Source: Anthoceros angustus
Taxonomy: Eukaryota; Streptophyta; Anthocerotopsida; Anthocerotales; Anthocerotaceae
Length of the DNA: 64,000 nt
Assembly (NCBI GenBank): GCA_010909165.1
Contig: MU008191.1
Location: forward strand, 558,001 to 622,000
Reading direction: 5' to 3'
The translations under genes and the position numbers were made by a program. The notes under the pieces are model-generated. The model worked only from the letters and a program-made list of their open reading frames with translations. It had not been told where the DNA came from and made no database searches. This document shows, one piece after another, positions 22,746 through 33,888 of the stretch. Every line of letters starts with the position of its first letter. Within the stretch, counting starts at the first letter, position 1.

Positions 22746-24320
22746 TCAGTACCCTTGATATCCTCCTTGTTGAGGGCCATATCCCGGTTGCTGAGGCTGA
22801 GGACCATAGCCTTGCGGAGGACCGTAGCCTTGTGGAGGACCGTAGCCTTGTTCAGGGCCGTACCCTTGTTGCTGTAGTTGTGGGGCACCATAACCTGCTT
22901 GAGCCGCTTGAGCGTCGTATGCTTGTTGAGGAGCAGCGTACCCCTGTTGTGCATAGGCAGCAGCCTGAGGATCCTCCAGGACCTGCGCAGCGGCATTAGG
23001 ATCTTGTTCATATGCATTCGGATCTTGAGCAGAAGCTTGTCCATAAGAGCTAGCGCCTGCTGCACTTGCAGCACCTTGACCATAGGCGCCGTAATTCTGT
23101 CCGTAACCGCCTCCTTGTCTCTGAGGAGCACCGAAATTGGAAGGCCCTGCTCCAAACATGTTGCTGCCTCTGTTGCCAGCCCCCCCTTTCCCTGCATCTA
23201 TGAACCCTCGACCTACATTTATGGTTGCTGCCGCCAGCCCCTGGCTCCTCATATCTCTCACTGTCCCCTTGGCAAACCCTCTCACACTGTCCGCTTGTCC
23301 CTTGAGCTTGTTGATGGCTCCCCGCAACATCCCTCCCTGTTTCTTCTCAGTCATACCGTCGATCTGCCACTCCGCTTCCTGTCCCGGGTCCTCACCAGCA
23401 AAAAGGGGAGTATATCTCGGAGCCTTGGCTCGCACTCTCCCTTGCCGATCTTGAATCGCACCTAACGACTCCTCCACAAATGAACGCAGGGAGGCCCTGG
23501 ACGGCCCGTCCAATCCCTCCACTCCCAAGCCTTGCATGAAATTCACCTTATTCAGCAGATGCTCGTGCAACTCCTGTACCACGTCCGCCTCCGCCTTCAG
23601 CTTCCCGATCACGTACGTGGCGTTGGATCCGTTGGCTCCCGCCAGGTTCCTGGACAAGAGGTCAAAGTGCACCAGCGCACGAGTCCTGGCCGAGTCCTGC
23701 GCCATAGCCTCGTTCTCCAGCCTTGCCATCTCCGGCTTCATCGCCTCTATTTGCTGCGTCGCATTTGCGATCTCCTGGCGCATGTTAGCCGCGTCCTGCC
23801 CCGGCGCCGACGCCAGAAGCTGCGCGGAAGCTGGGGAGGACGCCAGGGCCGCCCGCAGTTCCCCTCCCCTCTGCCTCACTCTACGGAGCTCGGCATACAG
23901 AGCCTTCCGGGACTCGGCCGAGTTCTGCAGCTTCTTCAGCCACTCGTCCAGCGCCTGCTTGGAGGGAGCAGCAAGTACGTACTCGCTGCGCTTGGAGATG
24001 CTGGCCACCGTGGAAGCCAGAGCCACGCAGAAGCAGTACTTGTGGTTGCCGGCAGTCTTCTCATCGGTCACAGGAACTACCTTGGATCCCTCCACAGGCA
24101 CCACTCCCAGCGGCGCCGCGGACTCCACGTTGAAGTCCGATGCAAAGTAGAAGAGAAATGCTCCCTGCAGCAAGAAGAAGCGCCTCTTCCATGATTGGAA
24201 GTGTCCGCCTCGCTTCTCCAGCCAGCCAGCGAGATCCGGCTGCAACCACAGCACGGACTGGTTCTCCATTGCCATCAGGTTCGGCATCACCTGATTCAAC
24301 TCCTTGATTGCGGCCTGCAT
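22746..24320 (-). CDS. PH-domain protein with Gly/Tyr/Gln/Pro-rich tail
   Basis: One uninterrupted frame, 524 residues from the first ATG (24320). Residues about 23-134 form a pleckstrin-homology domain: LAGWLEKRGGHFQSWKRRFF, FLFYFASDFN, GVVPVEGSKVVPV, YCFCVALAS, and the C-terminal helix KQALDEWLKKLQN with its Trp. PH domains bind phosphoinositides or protein partners at membranes. Residues 140-250 are Ala/Glu/Arg-rich and probably coiled-coil. After a basic, Gly-rich joint, residues about 390-524 are low-complexity with repeated YGQ, QGYGP and GYGPPQ units, a prion-like composition often linked with condensates. The product matches no protein I can name. Lack of introns contrasts with most neighbours and could mean retroposition or simply an intronless gene. 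Confidence 0.85.
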   Translation of the reverse strand: MQAAIKELNQVMPNLMAMENQSVLWLQPDLAGWLEKRGGHFQSWKRRFFLLQGAFLFYFASDFNVESAAPLGVVPVEGSKVVPVTDEKTAGNHKYCFCVALASTVASISKRSEYVLAAPSKQALDEWLKKLQNSAESRKALYAELRRVRQRGGELRAALASSPASAQLLASAPGQDAANMRQEIANATQQIEAMKPEMARLENEAMAQDSARTRALVHFDLLSRNLAGANGSNATYVIGKLKAEADVVQELHEHLLNKVNFMQGLGVEGLDGPSRASLRSFVEESLGAIQDRQGRVRAKAPRYTPLFAGEDPGQEAEWQIDGMTEKKQGGMLRGAINKLKGQADSVRGFAKGTVRDMRSQGLAAATINVGRGFIDAGKGGAGNRGSNMFGAGPSNFGAPQRQGGGYGQNYGAYGQGAASAAGASSYGQASAQDPNAYEQDPNAAAQVLEDPQAAAYAQQGYAAPQQAYDAQAAQAGYGAPQLQQQGYGPEQGYGPPQGYGPPQGYGPQPQQPGYGPQQGGYQGY

Positions 24321-25034
24321 CTTGTTCAAATTTCTGCACCCGAGGACTTCTGTTTTGTGAAATGGAGACCGGCGTGTTGCTCATTCCGCTCAGAATCCTA
24401 AACCTTAGCCTTGCCTCCATACTCGTACTCCCTGGGGAACATTCGGTATGCTTCTGTCTCTTCCATTTCACTCTTTCATCCAAATCCTTCTCACGCGATT
24501 CCAATTCGCTTTTCTCACCCTTGCTGACTCCAAGATCAAGCGTTCAACAGTCCGGAGTTCCACAAAACCTTCTGCCTGTTTCCAAAGATTGTGAAATTGA
24601 ATACCCTTGAGAATTCTCTCCTCTTTTATCTAGGCCTGGTCATCCGTGTCGTGGAGGCCGATATCGCTAGCTGCTCTCGTTTCTTGTTGAACAGCGATGC
24701 CATGTATGCCTACTCTTTCAAGAAAGACTCCTGCTTTTACTCAGCGTTCTTGCAAATATGTGCCCAAAAATTGTGGTTTTCTTTACATGCCTTTGTGCTT
24801 TGGAATTTTCATTTCGCTAAGCGTCGGGCATGTTGCATCTTGGGAGAACTTGGTACCGTGTTGCAAGTCGCAAAAATCTTTGGAGTTGAGCAACATCCAA
24901 CACTTCATATCTTCGAGCTCGGAGAAAATATATAGGTGAATAATTATTTTAAAAAAGTGAAAACTATTATAGCTATAGGAATGTTAAGGACATGAGAGGT
25001 ACTTGGATTTGGAGAGAGTATTAATGAAACAAAT
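24321..25034. other. Upstream region of PH gene and AT-rich DNA
   Basis: The first part is the likely PH gene promoter and leader. Composition then turns AT-rich towards the YccV-like gene. No gene seen. Confidence 0.45.
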
Positions 25035-25811
25035 ATGGGACATCAAGTTGCCAGAGTCTTGTACAGAACATTGTTGTCTAAAGTTAGAAAAGAAGGTTTA
25101 GCATCAGCATGGGTGGCAATAGCACACAAACGCACTGCAGATCTTTGTGGGTTGTCATCTAGCAAAAAGCTTCCACCTTTTGATCTGGCTTCAATTGGAG
25201 GTGCTTCAACTTTGCTCAGATGGGTTTTCCAAAAAGATTCTACACTTCCAATAAAATCCAAAGCGGCAGAAGCCGCTCTGGATAGAGGGTTTGAGGCTAT
25301 ACGTTTATTCAATATCTTGAAACTTGCACAAATGCGTAGGGCGATGCGGGAAGATAGAACAGGTGTTCACTTTTCCCTTGGTCATGTGGTTCGACATCGA
25401 TACTTTGGATACACAGGTGTGATTTATGGATGGGATCCTGAATGCACAATGCCAATTGAAATGATTGTGAAAAATCGTTTGTTGAATATAACAAAACAAC
25501 CTTACTACTATCTCCTTCCTAATGAGCAAGATGGAAGATCGAGTAATGCAAAGTACGTAGCACAAGAAAATGTAGAGATTTTGGTTGGTGGTAGAGTAGA
25601 AAATCGTAGTATTTCTAGATTCTTTGTAGGATATAATTCAAAACTAGGTAGATATATACCAATTTTATATCTAAGATATCTTTATCCTGATGTGTATACC
25701 TATGATCAAGATCGCCAGCATGAGGGTGGTGACCTTGTCTCTAAATCAAGAAAATCACAAAAAATAAAGACTACTAAAGAAATTAGAGGAATGGATGATA
25801 CAGAACAATAA
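25035..25811 (+). CDS. YccV/HspQ-like (hemimethylated-DNA-binding domain) protein
   Basis: Single-exon frame of 258 residues from a true ATG. Residues 113 to about 200 match the YccV/HspQ domain: FSLGHVVRHRYFGYTGVIYG and WDPEC, then YYYLLPNEQD and KYVAQENVEIL. This is the plant form found in FBXO21-type F-box proteins and in ClpF-like Clp adaptors. SRFFVGYNSKLGRYIP and LRYLYPD follow, as in other plant members. The tail is basic and low-complexity. Residues 1-110 are mostly helical and not recognised; there is no clear F-box. In bacteria HspQ helps degrade DnaA; a protein-interaction role is more likely than DNA binding. The frame is AT-rich, intronless and isolated in repeat-rich DNA, so a retrocopy is possible, but it has no internal stop. 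Confidence 0.72.
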   Translation: MGHQVARVLYRTLLSKVRKEGLASAWVAIAHKRTADLCGLSSSKKLPPFDLASIGGASTLLRWVFQKDSTLPIKSKAAEAALDRGFEAIRLFNILKLAQMRRAMREDRTGVHFSLGHVVRHRYFGYTGVIYGWDPECTMPIEMIVKNRLLNITKQPYYYLLPNEQDGRSSNAKYVAQENVEILVGGRVENRSISRFFVGYNSKLGRYIPILYLRYLYPDVYTYDQDRQHEGGDLVSKSRKSQKIKTTKEIRGMDDTEQ

Positions 25812-26815
25812 CTTAGCTCACAAAGGATAGTTAGTGTCAACCAGCAGCTAACCAATTTGATGCTTTGAGTCTAACCTAAAGCATGACTGATTTTTTTTTT
25901 TGTAAAAATACTCTATTTTCTAAATTTTGAAGTGTAGAATAATTTTCACGCACAATGCATCAAATCCAGCCCACAAAGTTTTATACCTCCATGGTTGGTT
26001 TATAGCTCGAAACGAAATTCAATATCTAGATAATCAAGAAGGTTAAAAGTTGAACGAAGAATCAGTGGAAAATAGTATTACCTACTAAGATCCATTTAAA
26101 TTAGATCTATTCATTCAACAAAAAGTTTGACATGGAACATTTGAAACATATTTGTACATACAAATTCAAAAGAGGAGGCAAATGGCTCCATACATGTTCC
26201 AATACTTACAAAGACTATGCCCTAAACCCTAAACATCCCTTGTGGTATCCGTGATGGCGTGAAAGCATAGCTTAGAGTAGTCAAGAAAGAGTGTAAGAGA
26301 TGGAGAGCATGATCTTAATAGCAACCAATACACAAGTGGATTGCTATTGGAGAGGAGAACCCTTGACCCTCGACTTGCAAAGACAAGTTTTAGTATGAGC
26401 TTGATGTTTGTGCAGTTTTTAAGTGAAATAGAACATGTAAAAATAGCAAATCAACCACAAATTTAAATGCAAAAGCGCGTGTATGAACATGAGATACGCA
26501 AGGAACAAAGTGCCGCTAGAGAATCAATTACGCATGGCTTAGGTTATACATTGAAGACAATCTCCTGGAAGGCTAAGTCACAGCAGCAAGATCCTTTATG
26601 AGATTTGAATCTTGTAGACACTCTCATATTATGCATTTTCATAGCATTAAAAAATAGAGTATAAATTATATGAATTGCCTTGGATTTCTACTGATTGAAT
26701 GAAGGCAATGAAGGATTAAAAAATAGAAAATAAATAAAATCTTTATATAAAATACAATAAATAACCAAGTAAGTACCTACCTAGATATGTATGGGAGCAC
26801 TATGAATGATACTTA
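25812..26815. other. AT-rich intergenic, nothing identified
   Basis: No gene, RNA or ordered repeat seen. Confidence 0.5.
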
Positions 26816-26945
26816 GGAATGTACAATACAGGGGAGTTGAACTTAGGTATGTACAATACATGGGAGTTAACTTAGGTATCAATGTAGAGGAGTTGAACTT
26901 AAGTATCTACAATACATGGGAGTTAAACTTAGGTATGAATGTGCT
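26816..26945 (+). repeat. Minisatellite, units of about 30-35 bp
   Basis: Four diverged units built on GTACAATACATGGGAGTT and AACTTAGGTAT follow one another. Confidence 0.75.
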
Positions 26946-26970
26946 TGCAACAAACATATTAACTATAGCA

Positions 26971-27070
26971 GGGGCAGCACTGGGACTTTCCGAGAATCAC
27001 CAATCCCAGTACTAATCCGGCCTGAGGATACTTAACTACGGATTTCTAAAGGGATCTGGTGTAGTAGCCC
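26971..27070 (-). pseudogene. 5S rRNA relic, copy A (truncated)
   Basis: Read on the minus strand it follows plant 5S rRNA from the central part to the 3' end. GGATTAGTACTGGGATTGGTGAT and the GGGAAGTCC-like end can be recognised with substitutions. The 5' end of the gene is missing. Confidence 0.7.
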
Positions 27071-27071
27071 T

Positions 27072-27189
27072 TGGATGCAGCACCGGGACTTCCCGAGAAT
27101 CACCCATCCCAGTAGTAATCCAGCTTGAGGGCACTTAATTGCGGAGTTCTAATGGGATCCGGTGTAATCACCCAGGTATATAACCACAC
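27072..27189 (-). pseudogene. 5S rRNA relic, copy B (near full length)
   Basis: The minus strand matches plant 5S rRNA over about 118 bp: CACCGGATCCCATTAGAACTC, AATTAAGTGCCC (box A region), CTACTGGGATGGGTGA and GGGAAGTCCCGGTGCTGCA. Many differences are C to T or G to A, as expected from deamination of methylated cytosines in a silenced copy. The two copies stand head to tail, so they derive from a 5S tandem array or a 5S-derived SINE. Confidence 0.8.
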
Positions 27190-28740
27190 TGCGTGCGTAG
27201 TGGTATCCCACAGACAGTTGTACCTGTCTTGCTATGTCGCCCATCCACCAATTCTCCCCACTTAGCCGCCCGAGCGGTCCTAGGGGGAGCTTGTGGTTGT
27301 GTGTGTGTCGCTTTTGTACATTAGCACGAGCTTGTGATTATTTGCCTGAGCATAACTGTGAATTGTCTTTCCTTTGCTGCTCATTTGAGCTTGTGATTTG
27401 CTTTTGCCTTGTGAGTTGAGTACCTGGTAGGCTCTAAAGACAAGTTGATTTTGTGACTATCGAACGTAAATAAGGGGCCTAGTATGAACCTTTTTCTTTT
27501 CCCACAAGAGTCTAGGGCACATCTATACCTCTTTCCCCTCTCCTCCTAATCTAGATCTCTAAAATAAATAAATAAAATAATGGAAGAGGGAGGAGGATTG
27601 GACTCAATGGGATTAAACAATTGATACATATATGTCTCGCTCTTTATACTAACAAAACATTGATACAATAACAATATCTTTACAATTGTCACAATGACTC
27701 TGGGCTCACAAATTTACAGGAATGATACAATAACAACACGACCATGACACGAACTAAGGTTACAGCATACTCAAATTTCTTACGATGTATCCAATTCAAA
27801 ATGCAGCATCGCGAGTGCGGGATCAATATAGGTGTAAAACAACCAAGGTGTAAAAGTCTGCACCAATTCGTACATCATGCGTCATTGTTCTAAGCTTCAA
27901 AAAATGCAACTTGCCTATTCTAGATTAGCCCATATTTGATATTCCTTCCCACATATTCACATGACCCTCATGATATAGGAGAGGGGATTTTGCACGGGTC
28001 AAAATCCCTTACCACCGTAGTTGATATATTTGTCGGCTAAAAATAAGTATTTTTTCTTTTTTCCTGATAATATGGATATTATCGCGGCCCGTACCCAAAT
28101 TCTCAAAAACATATGGCGTTGGAAATCATGTCTTTAGGTATATGTCCGATACATGATTATATAGGATATATATGTACAAGACATAATTTAATTATTTTAT
28201 TTTATCTAATGATCTATCTTAAAAAATATAATTCATTAGGCAGTGGGCCGCCTAAGATAGTTAAAGGAACAATAGGAGATTTTTGGCCCAATAGTTATTT
28301 AATTTAGATCTCTTTTTTACAAAACTTCTAGAGTCTTTCTCCATACTTTTCTCGGATAAGATGAGATTTTTTTATTTATGTGAATTACATAAAACTTTTT
28401 TGTGCAATTAAGCTGAACTTCTGTCTATTCTTTTTTCTTCAACCCTAAATTCATCTCTAGCATGGGTTTTTGCTTCCTAGACGTAGAAGGAATTAGTAAG
28501 TAGTGGTGTCAATGGAACCTTGGGTTTGGTTTTCCCATCCCCTACACACGTACTGAATTGAACTAGGTGAGAAAGATGAAATAAGGTTTAGTTATGTTTA
28601 TCTAACATATATGGCAGTATGTACATAGGTATCTACGTAGTAAGTACGAAATGTGAGAGGAATGACCTTGAAGTTTGAGAAACCAAATGCATTGTATGCC
28701 CGCCAAAATGTGGAATTGAGACGGAGCGTAAGTGGAGGCC
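27190..28740. other. AT-rich intergenic and upstream region of RS-protein gene
   Basis: No gene seen. The last few hundred bases should contain the promoter of the RS-domain gene. Composition stays AT-rich to about 28,700 and then changes abruptly at the coding exon. Confidence 0.5.
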
Positions 28741-30542
28741 ATGGAAGAAGACAAAGCTGCTGCCTACTATGACGAGCTGGTGCTCAAGGGAGGGGGTGCT
28801 GCACGGTTCAAGCAGGGCCTCGGCTATGGCTCCAAGCCCTCTGAGCCGCGCACTGAGCGCTCTATTCCGACCTCCATGAGCAATTTCGTCAGGGAGTTGA
28901 GCCCAAGCAAAGCTGGGCTTCTGCGAAAGGAAATCAGGATCGATAACATCAGGGACAAGCTCAAGAAAAGGGACAATGTTCCAAGAAATTCGGGGAAATC
29001 GGATAAGCGCAGCAGGAGCTCCTCGCCAGAGCTAGCTAGGTCGTCGGCAGCGGAGGAAGCCAAGAAGGTGCATGGGAAGGATGGGAGTCGGAGCCCTCAG
29101 AGGGGAAGGAGAAAGTGTGAGCGAAGGGATGGAAGTAGGTCTCCCGGACCGCGGTCCAGGAGCAGGTCTCGTGACCGTGGAAGGCACCGCCGGAGTAGGT
29201 CAAGGAGCAGGTCTCGTGAGCGAGGCAGGCATCGCCGGAGTAGGTCAAGGAGCAGCTCCAGGGAGCACAGAAAGGAAAGCAGGAGAGGATCCCATGAGAG
29301 TAGGCGAAGCCGGTCTCCTCGTCGTTCGGGCAGGAGGGAGATTTCGTACCATAGCCACCGGAGGAGGGAGAGAAGTAGGTCGTTGGACAGAAAGCGGGGT
29401 AACCGGAGCAAGTCTCCTGGGTGCAGGGACAGGAGAACGAAGACTGAACGGGGAAGTAATGGTGCCGCGGATACCAGAGACTATTCCTCGCTCATTCCAG
29501 GCTTTGATTATATGGTTCGTGGCTTTCTTCGTGTGATGCATTTGCCAAGTGCAATGTTAGGCTTTGCAGATGCAGGGAAGTAGTGGGTCTAAACCCCGTG
29601 GTTTGCAGACTCCAGCTCAGAAAGTGAAAGCCAAGATGAGGCTTCAGCTTTCAGAAACTGGTATGCCTTCAAGCTCTGTCTATGCACGTCTGTCAACTGT
29701 TGGTTGAAATTGTTCCTTTGCTGAACTGCGTAGGCGACTTTGACAGAAGAATTTCTTTTAATGCAGTTGTGAAAGATAACGCCAAGGGAGTGACTGGAGA
29801 GTGGGAACGATTTGATTTCGACAAGACAGCACCATTGGATGACGATGCCAAGCTTGACGGGTTGGGAGGTTAGCTAGCCTGTTTCATGGCAATTCAATTA
29901 TATTTGGACGAAGAGTATGTGATGCGTTCGGAACTGTTTGGAGTGGATATCATCTGACTATGGTATGTACTCTTGGCAGATGACACTGGGGCCCCTGATG
30001 ATACCGTGTTTTTGAAACACACCGGAAGTACTTTCTATGCCTCTGTGAATCAAGTAAGTCTTGGCTTCATTGTGGGATTTCATGTTGTCAGTCTCTTCCC
30101 ACTGCTTGTCACTTTTCGAACGAGGTTACATAGTGGTGCTGTTATCTTTTTGTCCTATTAATTTCTGGTTTGTTGATGCAGGCTAAAAGAGAGGCTGACA
30201 TTCAGTCCGCTCACGAAGCTGCGATGTTTGGAGTGCCCACCCGTACTGAGCCCGAGATGATGAAACATCAAACCTCCCGTTGTGATAATATTACCACCAA
30301 CAGAACAGAAGATAAGAGTGCAGAGGGCAAAGCGCCTGGAAGTTCTGTTCTCAGTGACGAGGTCTGCCTGGGCTTCTTCGATGGACATCATGTATGCTTG
30401 TGTACTTGCCTCCCGTGTATAATCTGACAGGTATTGCACCTTTATATGTCCTTGGCAGGTCCTGAAAATGCAGCAGCAGAGCTCATGGCAGGAGCGTGCA
30501 AGAAGGCTGAGGGAGGAACGAGCAGCTTCTGGAAAATCTTGA
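28741..30542 (+). CDS. Arginine/serine-rich (RS-domain) nuclear protein, splicing-related
   Basis: Six exons: 28741-29514, 29570-29660, 29767-29868, 29980-30053, 30182-30361 and 30459-30542, giving 434 residues. The true ATG is 28741; three codons of open frame upstream begin only with GTG. N-terminal motif AAYYDELVLKGGGAARFKQG, then SMSNFVRELSPSKAGLLRKEIR; residues about 90-240 are a strong RS domain with RSRSRSRDRGRHRRS repeats. Small exons encode KVKAKMRLQLSET, GEWERFDFDKTAPLDDDAK, DTVFLKHTGSTFYAS and AKREADIQSAHEAAMFG; the last exon ends in SWQERARRLREER. The order (N-terminal motif, RS domain, conserved C-terminal segments) fits a conserved plant family of RS-rich proteins, but I cannot name it. 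RS domains recruit spliceosome components in nuclear speckles. Acceptors 29569 and 29575 both keep frame; the second gives 432 residues. Confidence 0.82.
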
Positions 30543-31333
30543 CCTCCAGCGCAGACAACTCACCCATCTCGTAGAGCTGAGCTCGACGGACATAAAGAGG
30601 ATTCGTTATCAAAAGTATTGCATGCAGTGATTCTGAACCAAGTGCTGTTTCTCTAGGACTTTTGGGTCTGGTGAGGTAGCTTGTGGTTATCCAGAATCAT
30701 GCTTCTGCAAGTATGTGGGGTGATTTAGAACCGTGGTCTTTTCAACGAAGGGAGTGTGGGTTTTTGCAGGACTCAGCCGATCATTTGCCGGACAGGAGAG
30801 TAACGGAGTGGCACTGCCTCCAGAAGTCACGGTGAGGCCCTTGCATCCTGACTAGAAAAAAGCAGGTTTCATGATGGCAATTTCTTGAAGGGCTGAAGTT
30901 ATGAAAAGTCAATATTTACCGCCACTGTCCAGATTGTCCTGTGGCTAACGATCATGTTTCTGGCGTTGGACACAGCACCACGGGCGTAGAATATTCAAAT
31001 CGTGGATGCTTCCTAGTACCTGCACAACTTTTTAAGTCTCACATCCTGCTTACGAAGAGTACCGGAGCCGTAGAGTCTCTGGGTATACATATATTGACAA
31101 AATAGCCGTTCGCTCAGCTGATTGTCGTTCTTTTTTGATAAAACTTTGTACTTACACCTTTATCAGTTTACTTTTGAAAGTCATTGTCCGACGTTCACTT
31201 TCCTGTCTGTCAAGAAGTGCAAGCGGTGGTTTCACGTGGTGCGTCCTGTAAAAGAGGTGAAGTTGCCCTGGTTGGTAGCTGGTTTCCATCGGCAAGCACA
31301 TGCACGGGTGGCTCATCCTTGCACCCAAAAGCA
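30543..31333. other. 3' flank of RS gene, nothing else identified
   Basis: Probable 3' UTR followed by unassigned sequence up to the dispersed repeat at 31334. Confidence 0.5.
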
Positions 31334-31556
31334 CAGTAGAAGAAGAAGAAGAAGAAGAATTTTATTTGAGTCCACTAAGGACGGATTTCCGTCATGGGAC
31401 TTGGTACTTGACAACTTGTACCATGGTGTGCCTAAGCTACTTGCACCAAGGGCATCCACTCCCTTTAGGCACCCCATCTAAGTACCGATCTAGGCTCAGG
31501 ATGCTTAATCACGGCGTTCTTATAAATGTGTGTCCATTTGGCCTAAGCCATTTGGA
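31334..31556 (-). repeat. Dispersed repeat, inverted copy of 16182-16515
   Basis: Starts with (GAA)n, then TTTTATTTGAGTCCACTAAG, and ends near CCTAAGCCATTTGGACAG. It is the reverse complement of the 16.2-16.5 kb copy along most of its length, without the tandem duplication. Confidence 0.7.
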
Positions 31557-33765
31557 CAGTAGCTTGAACGGCTATGCGTGTGCTGCCGAAGCTTGCTTTC
31601 GGTTCTGGGTTTGAAGACTTGAAGAAGGGACGACAACAACGCAGGTTTGTCAAACCGGACTGATTTTAGTATGCATCTGAGCTGGTCGACACATGGCTCT
31701 GGAAACCTTTTTGGCAAAGTTGCAAAGAGGGACATAACCTGCAGGCGGTGAGGTAATAACCCGTGCTGCAAATCACAAACTTCTCCATCTGGGGCAGGTT
31801 GAGAGAGATGCAACATGTCATTGCGGACAGTTTGCCATCAGCGCCAACAGATGTCAGTGGTCCAGAGAACGACACTGGAGAGCCCACGTGGAGAAAGCAG
31901 GTCACATTTCCTCACTGTCCAATAGATGTCATTCTTGCACTGGATGTGCCACGTCGAACTACGGTGCCGTCCTGAATGGTACTCTCATGCCTCCAACGTG
32001 CCATCAGTTTCTGCATCCCAGCTTACGTGTCTCGTGCTCATGCCCACCATGCTGAAAGCACGATTACGGCCATGCTAAATGTTCTGTTCCACACTGCACG
32101 TGATTCTTCTGTTGCTCTGACATTCCCAAGTTGATTGATGAACTCGCAGTGCCAGGGCGGAGCGGCAGTTGCGTTCCATGTCTGCAGTACTGCAGACTCC
32201 GAGGCCGCGCAATCCCAGTGCGTGATTGGCTCCTGGAACCCCAAGCGCGGAGTGGCTGCTGTGTGGCACAGGCACAGGATTCTGACTCTCAGATGCTGCT
32301 GTCTGGACCAAGCAACCGCTATCTACTATGCATCTATATATCTACCCTCGAGGTCGTGCTTATCTCAAGGCTGTAGAATGGAAGCCCCGATTCCCAATCC
32401 CGCGCTCACAGCGAGCTGCCGCTCAGAACCTTCGTCGATGAGGTCTGGTGGACGTGACAAAGTGCGGGATCACGCCATTGGGCATGTTGATTCCGCCAAG
32501 CATCCCCTTGCCCACTTGCGTCACGCATCCTGATCCCCCGGGCCTCCCACACTTCTACCAGGCACATCGTGACTTCAGATTCTTCTGCGCCTGCGACCGA
32601 CCATCATGCCCACGACATCACATTGTTCCTCCACTTCCAAGATACTTTTCTCTCTCAACAAGTGTTTTGATCCTGCAAGATTTCACACGGACAAACTACG
32701 TAGGTACCTATTTTAAAATTTTACATACGTCCGGTATACACCTAAATAGGTCACTTTAATATTTATTAAGAATTATTTATATCTTGAATATTCTAATACC
32801 TGAGTATTAGGTATGAAAAATTCATTATTGATCAAATTAGATTCAACATGTTTTACACTCATGTTATACGACTTTGTCATCCCAATTGAGGCCAGCTACC
32901 CAAGCAAGAGGTGCATTTGAGATGCTCCCACCCATATGTGGACTCTCATCTTTGTGCCCATGGCATTATAATATGTGGACCTTCTCATCTTTTTGCGCGT
33001 GATATTATAAATGTTATACATAGTTGTCTATAGGTTCAGAGCATAGCTACTCCACACTACTGTTGTGGAACACCTTGTTGGTACGCACCACAACCCTATT
33101 AGTTTCTAATAATGCGGAAGCTCAGGAGGAATCCGAAGCTTACCTCGTATGTCTGTAAATTGCTTGCCAAGAAGGTCTCGAGTTTCCTGCGGAATAGGAC
33201 ACCTGTTAGGATAACACCTCTAGTAACCCTGTTTGGGATCCAACATGCACCACTTGCACTTAGAAAGCTCTGGATGGATGAGACTATTGTTAAGACCTAC
33301 TTGTAGCAAACTTGCTGACCTTGTTCCCCTTTCCCCCTAAGCTACCTGCCCTAGAATGAAGAATAGGCCAAAGGTTGGACTAAATCCAAGTCAAACGCAA
33401 CGCGATAGAAAGGTTGCTGGTTCGATGCGGAACGCCTGAATACTAGGATGAGCCAAAAGCCAAAAACATGTTCCCTTCCCCGAGCCAGGAACCTGTTCCC
33501 TTCCCCGAGCAAGAGCGAAGCCGAGCACGGATTGGCTTGGGAATGGAGGTTATGAAAGTATTGTTCAATTTAGTGCATTGTCAAATTATTTCGATACCAA
33601 GTCTAAAGTCCAAGCTAATCCTATATTGCAATCCATAACTTGAAGGGTGTGTAATCCACCTAACCTGTTTGAAAGAATGGTAACACATCTTAGTGGACTT
33701 CAATAGAGTAAAATCCATGTCATACTAGCTGAGTTGAAAGGGAAAGGAAGAGTTTTTCAATGAGA
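31557..33765. other. Intergenic, no gene seen
   Basis: Mixed composition to about 32,650, then AT-rich. Short direct repeats near 32,930-33,010 (words around ATGTGGAC and CTCATCTTT). No supported gene. Confidence 0.45.
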
Positions 33766-33888
33766 CCTATTAGCTCCATTGTTAGAGCGTCATGCTAATA
33801 ACGCGTTATAGGTTATAGGAGGTCGGGTTATAGGTTCTTCTTCTTATATGGGCCAGGTTATAGCTTCGAATCCTATATGGGCCACAAC
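33766..33888 (+). pseudogene. tRNA-Ile(AAU)-like relic, possible SINE head
   Basis: TTGTTAGAGCGTCATGCTAATAACGCG closely follows the D-arm and anticodon arm of plant tRNA-Ile with an AAT anticodon. The T-arm and acceptor end appear twice (GGTTATAG with TATATGGGCCA, then GCTTCGAATCC with TATATGGGCCA), so the 3' half is duplicated with extra bases. Not a functional tRNA. Confidence 0.6.

Noticed and set aside
33410-33430. B-box-like GGTTCGATGCG
   Set aside because: No A box or cloverleaf at the proper distance.
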